Shown here: piece after piece, positions 24,758 through 32,940 of the stretch
How the letters are laid out: each line of letters begins with the position of its first letter
How positions within the stretch are numbered: position 1 is the first letter of the stretch
NCBI RefSeq assembly: GCF_900115605.1
Contig: NZ_FOXC01000026.1
Span: forward strand, 1-38,925
Source of the DNA: Halolactibacillus halophilus
GTDB lineage: Bacteria; Bacillota; Bacilli; Bacillales; Amphibacillaceae
Length of the DNA: 38,925 nucleotides
Direction: 5' to 3'
The notes under the pieces: model-generated
The model's input: only the letters and a program-made list of their open reading frames with translations
What the model was told of the DNA's origin: nothing
Databases searched by the model: none
Translations under genes and position numbers: made by a program

Positions 24758-24808
24758 GGAATCCCCTTCCTCAAACATTCCTGAGAATGTTAGGTGGGGG
24801 TAGTTCAA
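24758..24808 (+). repeat. IS200/IS605-like right-end hairpin, next to truncated tnpB
   Basis: CCCCTTCCTCA, then AACATTC-CTGA-GAATGTT, then AGGTGGGGGTAGTTCAA. It lies where the right end and the omega-RNA scaffold of a TnpB element would be. Inverted partner of 23570-23620. Confidence 0.65.
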
Positions 24809-24854
24809 TCTTTAGGAAGCATTTAAATATGGTAACAGGTGCCTGTTATAAAGC

Positions 24855-26858
24855 TCAATGATTTAACATGTCTTTTACTTGAGTAATAATATTATCTACT
24901 GTAAATCCAAATTTCTTCATTAATACATCTCCAGGTGCTGATGCACCAAAGTGATCTAAACCAATGACTTTACCATCTAAGCCAACAAAACGGTCCCAAC
25001 CAAAGGATGCTCCTGTTTCCACAGCAAGGCGCTTCTCAACATTACGCGGTAACACTCGCTCTTTATAATCAGCTGTTTGGGCCTCAAACAAATCAAAGGA
25101 TGGCATACTTATAACAGATGCATCTACACCTTGTTCCTGTAGCTGCTTTTGCGCTTCAACTATAAGATGCACTTCTGAACCAGATGCAAGCAGTAAAATA
25201 TCTGGTGTCGTTTCTTTTGATGGTGATAAAACATAGCCGCCTTTAGAAACATTTTCAAAAACGTTTTCTGTTGTCCCTTCTAAGACCGGAAGATTCTGTC
25301 TTGATAAAACTAACCCCGTCGGCTTATCTTTTGATTCAACTGCTAATTTCCATGCTGCGCTCGCTTCGTTTGCATCTGCGGGACGGATTATTGATAGATT
25401 AGGCATAGCTCTAAGTGAAGCTAAATGTTCTATTGGCTCATGAGTCGGTCCATCTTCCCCGACAGCAATACTATCATGTGTGAATACATACGTAACCGGT
25501 AGTTTCATTAATGCCGCCAAGCGCATGGCCGGTCGCAAGTAATCAGAGAAAACAAAGAACGTTCCCCCAAACGTTTTTAAACCACCATGAAGGGCAATCC
25601 CATTTAAAGCTGCACCCATCGCAAACTCTCTCACGCCAAACCAGATATTTCGGCCTGTGTAATCATCTTTCGAAAAATCACCTGCTTTATTAATAGCTGT
25701 CTTATTGGAGCCAGCTAAATCAGCCGATCCGCCAAAAAGATTAGGTAATGTTTCGGATATATAGTTAATCACTTTACCTGATACTTCACGGGTTGAAACA
25801 GATGTCCCTGCTTCGTATTTAGGTAAGCTATTTGCCCAACCTTCTGGCAGCACATCATCAATATTATCCTCTAGTTCTTCTGCTAATTTTGGATATTTAA
25901 TTTTATATTCACCAAAGCGTTTTTCCCAGTTTTCCTCATAATGTTCACCTTTTAGTTTTACCGCTTCTTTAAAATGAGCGTGTACGTCTTCAGGAACGTA
26001 AAAGTCTTCATCAAACGTCCACTTGTAAGTATCTTTAGATAGTTTTGCTTCATCACTCCCTAAAGGTGCACCATGGGAACTAGATTTACCACTTTTATTT
26101 GGTGAACCAAAACCAATGACAGTCTTCACTTCTATCAAAGTTGGTTGATCTTTATTATTTTTCGCTTGTGTAATTGCTTCATTTACCGCTTCAACATCAT
26201 TACCGTCTTCTACTCTTAGCACTTGCCAATGATAACTTTCATAGCGTTTTTGAACATTCTCAGAAAATGACCGATCTAAATCACCATCTAAAGATATATC
26301 ATTTGAATCATATAATACAATTAATTTTCCTAAACCTAAATGACCCGCTAATGATGAAGCTTCTGATGATACACCTTCCATCAAGTCACCATCACCGCAT
26401 ATAGCATAAGTGTAATGATCAACAACATCAAACGTCTCTCGATTGTATTTGGCTGATAAATGCGCCTCAGCCATGGCCATCCCAACTGCACTTGCGACAC
26501 CTTGACCTAACGGCCCTGTCGTAGCATCCACTCCTGCAGTATGCCCAAACTCAGGGTGCCCGGGTGTTTTACTCCCCCACTGCCGGAAAGATTTCAAATC
26601 ATCCATACTTAAAGCATAGCCTGATAAATGTAATAGACTGTACAGTAACATAGAACCGTGGCCTGCCGATAATACAAAGCGATCACGATTAAACCAATAC
26701 GGATTGAGTGGGTTTTGTTTCATATGTTTAGTCCAGAGAGTATAGGCCATCGGCGCAGCCCCCATCGGCATACCAGGGTGGCCAGAATTCGCCTTTTCAA
26801 TAGCATCGATACTTAAAGTTCGAATGGTATTTATCGCTAGCTGATCGATTTTCGTCAT
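24855..26858 (-). CDS. tkt: Transketolase
   Basis: Thiamine-diphosphate enzyme moving two-carbon units between sugar phosphates, linking the pentose phosphate pathway with glycolysis. Motifs: [20 protein letters not shown] near residue 25, ThDP/Mg-binding [14 protein letters not shown] near 155 and SNDISLDGD, and [20 protein letters not shown] near 460. The catalytic Glu and His lie in the pyrimidine domain. Length (667 aa) is standard and nothing is missing. It begins 32 bases after the PTS IIA gene and is the last gene of the carbohydrate operon, so it may serve that pathway specifically, for example by taking a tetrose or pentose phosphate. Whether the genome has another tkt cannot be seen. 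Confidence 0.95.
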   Translation of the reverse strand: MTKIDQLAINTIRTLSIDAIEKANSGHPGMPMGAAPMAYTLWTKHMKQNPLNPYWFNRDRFVLSAGHGSMLLYSLLHLSGYALSMDDLKSFRQWGSKTPGHPEFGHTAGVDATTGPLGQGVASAVGMAMAEAHLSAKYNRETFDVVDHYTYAICGDGDLMEGVSSEASSLAGHLGLGKLIVLYDSNDISLDGDLDRSFSENVQKRYESYHWQVLRVEDGNDVEAVNEAITQAKNNKDQPTLIEVKTVIGFGSPNKSGKSSSHGAPLGSDEAKLSKDTYKWTFDEDFYVPEDVHAHFKEAVKLKGEHYEENWEKRFGEYKIKYPKLAEELEDNIDDVLPEGWANSLPKYEAGTSVSTREVSGKVINYISETLPNLFGGSADLAGSNKTAINKAGDFSKDDYTGRNIWFGVREFAMGAALNGIALHGGLKTFGGTFFVFSDYLRPAMRLAALMKLPVTYVFTHDSIAVGEDGPTHEPIEHLASLRAMPNLSIIRPADANEASAAWKLAVESKDKPTGLVLSRQNLPVLEGTTENVFENVSKGGYVLSPSKETTPDILLLASGSEVHLIVEAQKQLQEQGVDASVISMPSFDLFEAQTADYKERVLPRNVEKRLAVETGASFGWDRFVGLDGKVIGLDHFGASAPGDVLMKKFGFTVDNIITQVKDMLNH

Positions 26859-26890
26859 ATATTTACGCGCTCCTCTTCTAACATTTACTT

Positions 26891-27256
26891 TTATTCGTTA
26901 ATGAATTCAATAAGATCGCCCTCTTTAATATCTGGTGCACCTGCTGGTTCAACTAATATTGCACCAGGAAGTAGCTCATCAATCGACTCTTTAAAGTAGA
27001 TGGATATATGACCTAGCGTTTTAAAGTTACTATTGGCAGCGCTACCAAAATCAGTAACAGTAAAAACCTCATCATTTATTTGAATCTTTGTTCCTTTTCT
27101 AATAACATGCTCGCCTGGTTCATTCAAAAACTCATGCATAACACTGATTGACATTAATTCACTAGTAGCCTGGGGACCAAATAAAATGATTAAATTCTCT
27201 TCCGCAAAAGCTTCTACCATCTCTCCAATATTTGTTACTTTTAATTTAGTATTCAT
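26891..27256 (-). CDS. srlB: Glucitol/sorbitol-family PTS EIIA
   Basis: Phosphocarrier that passes phosphate from HPr to the IIB domain of the neighbouring transporter. A small beta-rich protein of 121 aa. The candidate phospho-His is in SVMHEFL (residue 41), close to the known position in E. coli SrlB, and [20 protein letters not shown] matches the family's C-terminal half. The ATG at 27256 stands nine bases after AGGAGG; upstream in-frame ATGs overlap or precede that site and are rejected. It lies between gutM and tkt. The family name says glucitol, but the actual sugar of this operon is unknown. Confidence 0.88.
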   Translation of the reverse strand: MNTKLKVTNIGEMVEAFAEENLIILFGPQATSELMSISVMHEFLNEPGEHVIRKGTKIQINDEVFTVTDFGSAANSNFKTLGHISIYFKESIDELLPGAILVEPAGAPDIKEGDLIEFINE

Positions 27257-27314
27257 AAAAACCATCCTCCTAAAAGTCATTTATTAAATAATACGACAGT
27301 TCGCACACATATAA

Positions 27315-27701
27315 TTATGCGCTATCATTAACTAACTTATTTTTCAAAACCTTCATAACTGCTTCCATAAGCAATTGATTTTTCAACGATTGCACTTCCA
27401 AAACTAATTCTTTTGAAATATAACGATTTTCTAAAATGTCTAAACTCTTAAACTTCGAGAAAATAGAAGCACCTTTGAATTGATATGCTTCAACGATATA
27501 ATTATCCTCATTATAGACTAGAGCAATAACAACTGATTGAATCTTTCCCTTAGCAACACCTGTACTAAGCATATAACCTGGCTTTTCAGAATACTTTTTA
27601 ACTAATACCTTCAAAAATTTATTATAATAGTGAACTTGGTATAAACTGAGTAATAACTGAAAAAATATGATAATTGATGCAACTATAGCTAATTCTCTCA
27701 T
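27315..27701 (-). CDS. gutM: GutM-like protein (glucitol operon activator family)
   Basis: 128 aa with one N-terminal hydrophobic segment (about residues 6-22), then a GKIQSVVIALVYNEDNYIVE-type beta segment and a helical C terminus. This matches the GutM/SrlM family, found in operons with glucitol PTS genes. It is called an activator from early E. coli work, but the membrane helix suggests a PTS-associated accessory role. A GGGGGGAAT Shine-Dalgarno precedes the ATG. It is separated from the oxidoreductase by a 104-base gap holding a strong hairpin. Confidence 0.8.
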   Translation of the reverse strand: MRELAIVASIIIFFQLLLSLYQVHYYNKFLKVLVKKYSEKPGYMLSTGVAKGKIQSVVIALVYNEDNYIVEAYQFKGASIFSKFKSLDILENRYISKELVLEVQSLKNQLLMEAVMKVLKNKLVNDSA

Positions 27702-27725
27702 GTCTATTCCCCCCCTATGTAAAGT

Positions 27726-27767
27726 ATAAGACTCTTCTTTATTATACTACATTAAGAAGAGTCTTAT
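27726..27767 (-). terminator. Intra-operon hairpin between oxidoreductase and gutM
   Basis: A perfect 14-bp stem ATAAGACTCTTCTT / AAGAAGAGTCTTAT with a 14-base loop. No good T-tract follows leftward. A TATAAT on the minus strand (27746-27741) lies in the loop. It could be a partial terminator, an mRNA stabiliser, or a second promoter for gutM-srlB-tkt. Confidence 0.55.
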
Positions 27768-27805
27768 AATCTATAATTTATCTATATTGAGGTGAAGTCA
27801 ATATA

Positions 27806-29053
27806 TTAGCCAATTGTTTGATTCTGTAATTCACGTAATTTATAAACTGTCGTGCTCTTATCAAGCTCAACATCTTCCTCAGTAATAAATGTACCATCTG
27901 CAATATCTCGGTTTGCGATAACATTTCCTGTTACCAACCCAATTGGAATATGACCTTTTTCCATCACTTCTGCGTGTTTTTCAATGACGCCCCTTACACA
28001 AAAGCCACCAATACCATCTACCTTTTCTCCAGCTTTTATGTCACGTTTTGCCACCGCTACTGTGTCAGAAACAGGGGGGCCTACAGGTACAATCGCGTGA
28101 TCATGCTCTAAAACAGCTTTAGCGATAGTTAACGGTGTTTCCAAGCTTGCTAAGTGATAAGGTCTGTATAGAATATGGTGATCTCTGTCGCCTTTTTTCA
28201 TTAAGTAATTAAGCTCTTCTGCTACACCTTCATTTTGACCTTTTACGATAACGAATACGCCTGGAGCTAACCCATCAACATATTCTACAACACCATAGTT
28301 GTTAAGAACACCGCCGTCTTCTTTTAGTTTGAGTTTTTCTAATGTTGTATCTAAATCACCCGACTCACCATGCATGCCTACTACATCAGGTACATAACCA
28401 ATAGCATTAGACAATAAATTCATTTCTGCCATTGTTTTGGTACCATCTTGGAATGCCGCCAACATGTGTGGATTCATATTTTTAGATTCAGCTTCTTCTT
28501 TTGCAGTATCTGGATTAGCAGAAATTCTAAGTTTATTATTTTTACCTTTACCAGCAACTAATACTTCCATCCCCATCGTTTTCGCAAATTCATAAAGTTC
28601 TACAATAGCTGCCGGTTCATCACCATCTGACCCAGTATAAACTAAATCAGCTGCATTATATAATTTTCTCATTAATGAACCAATAGTTATATCAATCTCA
28701 ACATTAATTAGCACTAAGTGTTTTTTGGCTAATAAAGTTTCTAAAGCAACTTGTGCACCAACCTCTGTTACACCTGTCGCTTCTACAACTACTTCTACAT
28801 CTTCATTATGAATAATGTCCTTGAAATTTGTACTCGTTAAAATATCTACTGCTTCACTGGATGACTCATTGAATACTTCTGCCGCTTTATTTGCAGCTTC
28901 AATATTGATATCACTTATTCCTTTTACCACCATACCAGGAATTGTAGAAATTTGGGCAATCATACCCCGCCCCATTTGTCCTGCTCCAATTACACCAACT
29001 TTGACTGGTTTGTTTTCATTTTCTCTACTTTTTAATTTTCCATACAATGTCAT
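27806..29053 (-). CDS. NAD(P)-dependent oxidoreductase with C-terminal SAF domain, substrate unknown
   Basis: 415 aa. An N-terminal Rossmann fold has GVIGAGQMGRGMIAQI at about residues 19-34, and VEATGVTEVGAQVALETLL resembles homoserine-dehydrogenase-like enzymes. The C-terminal ~100 residues form a SAF domain (VAVAKRDIKAGEKVDGIGGF ... TGNVIANRDIADGTFITEED), the fold found in sugar-acid dehydratases and antifreeze-like proteins. This architecture recurs in carbohydrate operons, but I know no firmly assigned reaction. Operon position after the PTS genes suggests it oxidises or isomerises the phosphorylated import product. It begins 20 bases after srlE. AGGAGGTTAATTAAA precedes the ATG. Confidence 0.85.
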   Translation of the reverse strand: MTLYGKLKSRENENKPVKVGVIGAGQMGRGMIAQISTIPGMVVKGISDINIEAANKAAEVFNESSSEAVDILTSTNFKDIIHNEDVEVVVEATGVTEVGAQVALETLLAKKHLVLINVEIDITIGSLMRKLYNAADLVYTGSDGDEPAAIVELYEFAKTMGMEVLVAGKGKNNKLRISANPDTAKEEAESKNMNPHMLAAFQDGTKTMAEMNLLSNAIGYVPDVVGMHGESGDLDTTLEKLKLKEDGGVLNNYGVVEYVDGLAPGVFVIVKGQNEGVAEELNYLMKKGDRDHHILYRPYHLASLETPLTIAKAVLEHDHAIVPVGPPVSDTVAVAKRDIKAGEKVDGIGGFCVRGVIEKHAEVMEKGHIPIGLVTGNVIANRDIADGTFITEEDVELDKSTTVYKLRELQNQTIG

Positions 29054-29073
29054 TTTAATTAACCTCCTGTTTT

Positions 29074-30096
29074 TTAATACATCCCAATACTAAACACCCA
29101 TGCAATAACTACTGATAATGCGCCGGTAATAACACGGCTATATAGAATGGCCGGAACACCAACTTCAACTGTTTTCGAGTCTGCTTCACCAAGCGATAAG
29201 CCAACAGGAATAAAATCGCAACCAGCTTGTGCATTAATGGCAAATAATGCTGGTAACGCATAAGTCACTGGTATAGTTCCTAATGCAATTTGAGAACCTA
29301 TTAGTACACCTACTACCTGTGCAATTACTGCTCCAGGACCTAGAATTGGTGATAAAAATGGCAAACTTGCTATAAAAGCAATTGCTATAAATCCTAAAAT
29401 CGATCCTGATAAAGGTGCTAATAAGTTAGCAATTACATCGCCAATACCGGAATAATTTATAATACCGATTAACATACTGATAAAAGCCATAAAAGGTATT
29501 ATATTCTTCAGTAGCATGTCTACTGAATCTCTACCAGCTTGATAGAACACACCCATAATCTTACCTATTCCTCGAGAAAATTTAATTAAGACATTATTAC
29601 TTTGTTCATCTTGTTGGTGATGATCATCTTTAACTTTTTGATATTTTTCTTTAAACGCTTCTTTGCTTTCGATTTTACTATCCGTTGTCTTATCTTCTCC
29701 ACTCGCTACGGTACTATTTGAATCAACTACACTTATATTATTTAGCTTGACACCTGATACGAAATTTTCAGTTGTAATATGCTTCGCTAATGGTCCTGAT
29801 GGTGAAGAAGATAAAACATCTACAGTCAAGATCCCCTTCATAGGATATACACCAATTCTAGCCGTTCCTCCACAATCAATAATTACACATGCCATTTCAT
29901 CTTCAGGGACAGAATATTTGAATCCATCCACAACTTCAGCACCACTAAGTTCTGCAATTTTTTTTGCAACAGGGTGTATACCTCCACCTGTAATAGAAAC
30001 AACCTTGTTTTTCACTGCTGTCGGAACAATAGATAACCCTTTTCCCCAACCACCTTGACCTTTTTCAACAAACACACTTTGATATTGTTCAGCCAT
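29074..30096 (-). CDS. srlE: Glucitol/sorbitol-family PTS EIIB-EIIC2 (SrlE-like)
   Basis: Membrane permease half carrying the IIB phosphorylation domain. The IIB domain is residues 1-125, and the likely phospho-Cys is in [14 protein letters not shown] near residue 75. A charged, low-complexity linker (about 125-165, Lys/Asp/Gln-rich) leads to a C-terminal membrane domain with about five spans, [20 protein letters not shown] and [20 protein letters not shown]. Length (340 aa) fits SrlE. It pairs with the IIC protein encoded just upstream (47-base gap) and the IIA downstream. The substrate is probably an acyclic polyol, but the family is broad. Confidence 0.9.
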   Translation of the reverse strand: MAEQYQSVFVEKGQGGWGKGLSIVPTAVKNKVVSITGGGIHPVAKKIAELSGAEVVDGFKYSVPEDEMACVIIDCGGTARIGVYPMKGILTVDVLSSSPSGPLAKHITTENFVSGVKLNNISVVDSNSTVASGEDKTTDSKIESKEAFKEKYQKVKDDHHQQDEQSNNVLIKFSRGIGKIMGVFYQAGRDSVDMLLKNIIPFMAFISMLIGIINYSGIGDVIANLLAPLSGSILGFIAIAFIASLPFLSPILGPGAVIAQVVGVLIGSQIALGTIPVTYALPALFAINAQAGCDFIPVGLSLGEADSKTVEVGVPAILYSRVITGALSVVIAWVFSIGMY

Positions 30097-30143
30097 TTTA
30101 TACGCAACCTTCCTTCTATATTATTCTATTAGTAGAAATTGAA

Positions 30144-30665
30144 TCAGATTGAAGCTTTTTTAATAAGCATTTTTGTAATCCACTCTGTAACAATACCTCT
30201 CATTAATATCACTATTACCCCAACTAAAAAATAGCGAACAGCTAAGCTTCCTTGATCAAATCCTGCCTCCATGACACCATTTGCAATACCTAAATAGACG
30301 AATAATTCTCCTGCATTTGCGTACGGAAAAAGTCCAGTTACTGGATGGACAAAACTCACTGCTGAATCATAAAATGCTGGTTTTTGTTCTTCTTTAAGGA
30401 ATTTACCAAATGTATATGCCATCGGATTGGTTAGTAATAATACAGATAGAATCGGCATTACTGTATATCTTAGTAAAGTGTACTTTGCACTTTTTCTTAT
30501 AATTCTATCAACTCTATCTTGCCCAATTAGTGCAATCAATGAATTGGTGAATGTCAGTAAAACAATTAACAACGGTATAATACCGGTCATAAACCCCATA
30601 AATGTTTCCGCTCCAGCTTCGAATAACTGAATAAAGTGTGTGCCAAACCATTCAATTGCTTTCAT
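30144..30665 (-). CDS. srlA: Glucitol/sorbitol-family PTS EIIC1 (SrlA-like)
   Basis: The other half of the membrane permease, 173 aa with about four spans. It opens MKAIEWFGTHFIQLFEAGAE then TFMGFMTGIIPLLIVLLTF, very typical of SrlA; NPMAYTFGKFLKEEQKPAFY and FVHPVTGLFPYANAGELFVY follow. The ATG at 30665 has AAAGGGGAG upstream and is preferred over an in-frame opening 36 bases earlier. It is located between the yjbQ-like gene and srlE. Confidence 0.9.
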   Translation of the reverse strand: MKAIEWFGTHFIQLFEAGAETFMGFMTGIIPLLIVLLTFTNSLIALIGQDRVDRIIRKSAKYTLLRYTVMPILSVLLLTNPMAYTFGKFLKEEQKPAFYDSAVSFVHPVTGLFPYANAGELFVYLGIANGVMEAGFDQGSLAVRYFLVGVIVILMRGIVTEWITKMLIKKASI

Positions 30666-30711
30666 GTTTTTCTCCCCTTTGTCTATAGTTAAAATCCCCA
30701 TTTAACATATA

Positions 30712-31233
30712 CTACTCACCTATAACTATGATGCTACACTTTCTTGTTCTTTCTCTTGTTGTATCAAAATCAACAAAATAAATATAGCCAGTACTGCCAA
30801 CACCTAAATCACCATCTGCTACTTCAAACGTTTCACTAGACCCCAATAAAGTAGATTTCAGATGGGCGTCACCATTCCATAAAGCAGATCGATCACCACC
30901 TGGAAGATACTCACTTGCATTAGGCCATGACTCAACTGCCTTATAATGTTCCTCCCCTGGATAAATATAAGTATCTCCAGCCACATGATCTGGTATTATT
31001 TTTTCCAAAACATCATTTAAATCTTGTTGTAATGATTCTACTCCTTCCTCATTAGTATCATGTGCAAATTCTTCAAAAAATACTGAGCATGTTGTATGTG
31101 GTGACAGTACTACACAAATCCCCTCTTTAATAGCGCTTTCTTTAATCGTTTCTCGCACTTGTTTAGTCACATCGATATAAGTAACTTGTCCTTCTTTTGT
31201 ATCCACTTTTATACTTTTCTTATAAAGCGCCAT
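30712..31233 (-). CDS. YjbQ/UPF0047-family protein with an enlarged loop
   Basis: Member of the YjbQ superfamily: VVLSPHTTCSVFFEEFAHDT with the conserved H-T-T-C near residue 47, an N-G-D-A-H-L-K-S-T-L-L-G-S-S-E segment near residue 130, and a C-terminal RTRKCSIIVIGE strand. Typical members are 130-140 aa. This one is 173 aa because of an insertion between these motifs (around YIYPGEEHYKAVESWPNASE then YLPGGDRSALW). YjbQ proteins have weak thiamine-phosphate-synthase activity in vitro; the real role is unknown. Its start codon immediately follows the TPI stop (TAAATG), so the two are translationally coupled, which suggests a role in the same sugar pathway rather than thiamine synthesis. Confidence 0.85.
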   Translation of the reverse strand: MALYKKSIKVDTKEGQVTYIDVTKQVRETIKESAIKEGICVVLSPHTTCSVFFEEFAHDTNEEGVESLQQDLNDVLEKIIPDHVAGDTYIYPGEEHYKAVESWPNASEYLPGGDRSALWNGDAHLKSTLLGSSETFEVADGDLGVGSTGYIYFVDFDTTRERTRKCSIIVIGE

Positions 31234-31929
31234 TTATTTTACCTCCTTTTTATTTGCCTTTATAGCAGATTCCACCATGTCAACTAGCATTTTAGATGGA
31301 TCTGAACTTTTAACAATACCACTCGTACAACCGGTTCCATCAGCACCCAAACTGATTGTTTTAAAGACATCTTCAGCTGTTGAAATCCCAGCAGCTTGCA
31401 TAACTAATATGTCAGGATTTATCTCTTTAATAGCTTTGTTAGTAGCTTTTATATAACTTTCATCACTGGTTTGTCCAGTACCAATCAATTCAGTTGGTTC
31501 ACATAAAATAATATCCGGTGATAGTTTTGCGATAGCTTGTGCTTCTTGTATAGAGTCAGCACATACAATGGTTTGAATCTTTAATTCCTTAGCTTTTTTA
31601 ATAGATTTAGCTAATTCAGAAAGTATCATCGGATTTTCAGCATGATTTAAAAATGTTGCTCTTGCTCCCGCACGGTGCAATGATTCAGGTAACACGTGCC
31701 CCATTCCTCTACCCGGATCGATTCCATCCATATGTTGAGCTGTTACGATAATATTTGATGTATTTTCAGAAATATTAGAAATATCCGCAAATGGAGCTGT
31801 TACAAAAATAGACATACCATAATTACTTGCTAGTTGATCGGCAACCTTCGCTAAATTCAGTAACGCATCTCCGTACAAATATGATTTTGGATTAAAAACA
31901 AAAAATGGTGTTGTTATACTTGTAGGCAT
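31234..31929 (-). CDS. Triosephosphate-isomerase-like protein (short, archaeal-like form)
   Basis: 231 aa TIM-barrel isomerase. Catalytic Lys in FNPKSYLYG (near residue 14), electrophilic His in ATFLNHAENPM (near 95), catalytic Glu in ILCEPTELIGTGQTSDESY (near 145), phosphate loop ISLGADGTGCTSGIVKSSDP (near 205). Standard bacterial TPI is about 250 aa and has GHSERR at the His. LNHAEN and the reduced length resemble archaeal TPIs and paralogues in sugar-catabolic operons such as the tetrulose-phosphate isomerase EryH. So it may act on DHAP/GAP or on a C4 phosphate. The ATG overlaps the aldolase stop (TGATG). Confidence 0.85.
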   Translation of the reverse strand: MPTSITTPFFVFNPKSYLYGDALLNLAKVADQLASNYGMSIFVTAPFADISNISENTSNIIVTAQHMDGIDPGRGMGHVLPESLHRAGARATFLNHAENPMILSELAKSIKKAKELKIQTIVCADSIQEAQAIAKLSPDIILCEPTELIGTGQTSDESYIKATNKAIKEINPDILVMQAAGISTAEDVFKTISLGADGTGCTSGIVKSSDPSKMLVDMVESAIKANKKEVK

Positions 31930-32777
31930 CAGTATTCTCCTCCTTTATATCTGTTTGTTTCAAAGACATCGTAATAGTGATTCAATACTTCTGCCATCGC
32001 CATAGCTACATTTTGCTTTATTTCAACATAATCTTTTAACTCATCACTTTTTATACTCTTTACCGCTGCCGTTAGAAAATCCGTATAAATATTGATTTTT
32101 GCCATTCCACCAATTGCACATTTATTTAAATTGGCATCTCCTGTAGATGATCCCCCGTGCAATACAAGAGGAATATCTACCATTGAATTAATTTCTGATA
32201 ACCTCTCAAAATTCAATTTAGGTGATCCTTTATAAATACCATGAGCGGTCCCAATCGAAATAGCCAGTGAATCTACATGTGTACTTTCTAAAAATTCAAT
32301 GACGTCATTGACTTCAGTATATATAGAATCTGTTATCTCACTAGATTCAGAAGTGTCGTTAGCACCAACATGACCTAATTCAGCTTCTACAGTAACATCA
32401 TGCTTATGTGCGTACTCAACCACCTTTTTAGTTATTTCAATATTGTCTTTAAAAGGTTCTCTACTTGCATCTATCATGACTGATTTAAACCCCAAATCAA
32501 TTGCCTTGAAAATAAAATCAACATCTTCGCCATGATCTAGATGTAAAACAATTGGTACTGTAGCCTTTTCTGCAAAAAACTTACCAATCATCGCTGCTTC
32601 TTCTAATGAAATTAAATGACTATGCGATTGAGCAAATGGTAATATTAAGGGTAAACCCCTTTGTTCAGCAACATTCACAAAAACTCTAGCAGTATCCAAA
32701 TCAATGAAATTAGTTGCAGGAATTGCGAATTTTTCATTTTTAGCTTTTAATAATAATTCTTTGGAATTAACTAACAA
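31929..32777 (-). CDS. Class II ketose-bisphosphate aldolase family protein
   Basis: Zinc-dependent aldolase that cleaves a ketose (bis)phosphate to DHAP plus an aldehyde. Motifs: FAIPATNFIDLDTARVFVNV at the start, IVLHLDHGED with catalytic Asp and Zn-His near residue 82, EAELGHVGANDTSE near 133, SIGTAHGIYKGSPKLNFERL with Zn-His near 176, and LVLHGGSSTGD with Zn-His and the phosphate loop near 207. Length (282 aa) fits the FbaA/GatY/KbaY group. Which substrate it prefers (fructose-, tagatose- or another ketose-phosphate) is not readable. It is the first gene of the leftward operon, directly behind the cre-controlled promoter. Confidence 0.9.
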   Translation of the reverse strand: MLVNSKELLLKAKNEKFAIPATNFIDLDTARVFVNVAEQRGLPLILPFAQSHSHLISLEEAAMIGKFFAEKATVPIVLHLDHGEDVDFIFKAIDLGFKSVMIDASREPFKDNIEITKKVVEYAHKHDVTVEAELGHVGANDTSESSEITDSIYTEVNDVIEFLESTHVDSLAISIGTAHGIYKGSPKLNFERLSEINSMVDIPLVLHGGSSTGDANLNKCAIGGMAKINIYTDFLTAAVKSIKSDELKDYVEIKQNVAMAMAEVLNHYYDVFETNRYKGGEY

Positions 32778-32811
32778 TTATATCCCCCATTTCATTTGTT
32801 GTTATAATACT

Positions 32812-32860
32812 TTATATACAGTATAATAATTTAAGTGTCACAATATTGTCAACGCTTTCA
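32812..32860 (-). promoter_or_regulatory. Carbohydrate operon promoter with cre site and regulator-like dyad
   Basis: On the minus strand TTGACA (32852-32847) is followed after 18 bases by TATTAT. A cre-like TGAAAGCGTTGACA (32860-32847) overlaps the -35 and fits the CcpA consensus TGNAANCGNWNNCA at all fixed positions. Downstream of the -10 lies an inverted repeat TTATA-N5-TATAA (32812-32826), a candidate operator for the divergent SorC-family regulator. Confidence 0.65.
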
Positions 32861-32940
32861 TTTACTTTTTTAAAGCGGCTTTACATTTGTAAAAAATATA
32901 AGCTCTAACTTATGAATATAATACCTAGGAGGGTTTACAC

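Larger units (their letters stand above)
23464..24854. other. 1.4 kb of mobile-element debris between pth and the carbohydrate operon
   Basis: No intact gene. The stretch holds inverted copies of an IS200/IS605-like end (23570-23620 and 24758-24808), a third related hairpin (24336-24369), a 36-bp palindrome, a pseudogene with two stops (23851-24150), and a truncated tnpB (24475-24756). The pth promoter should lie in its first 100 bases, but I see no convincing boxes. Confidence 0.7.

Noticed and set aside
23570-24808. Inverted 51-base copies as terminal repeats of one intact composite or MITE
   Set aside because: They have hairpin structure and a tnpB remnant typical of IS200/IS605 ends, which do not use terminal inverted repeats. 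I saw no flanking target duplication. Two oppositely oriented decayed elements is simpler.
24855-30665. Plain sorbitol operon
   Set aside because: The PTS is of the glucitol family, but there is no sorbitol-6-phosphate 2-dehydrogenase. The SAF oxidoreductase, YjbQ-like, TPI-like and aldolase genes are not part of the known sorbitol route.
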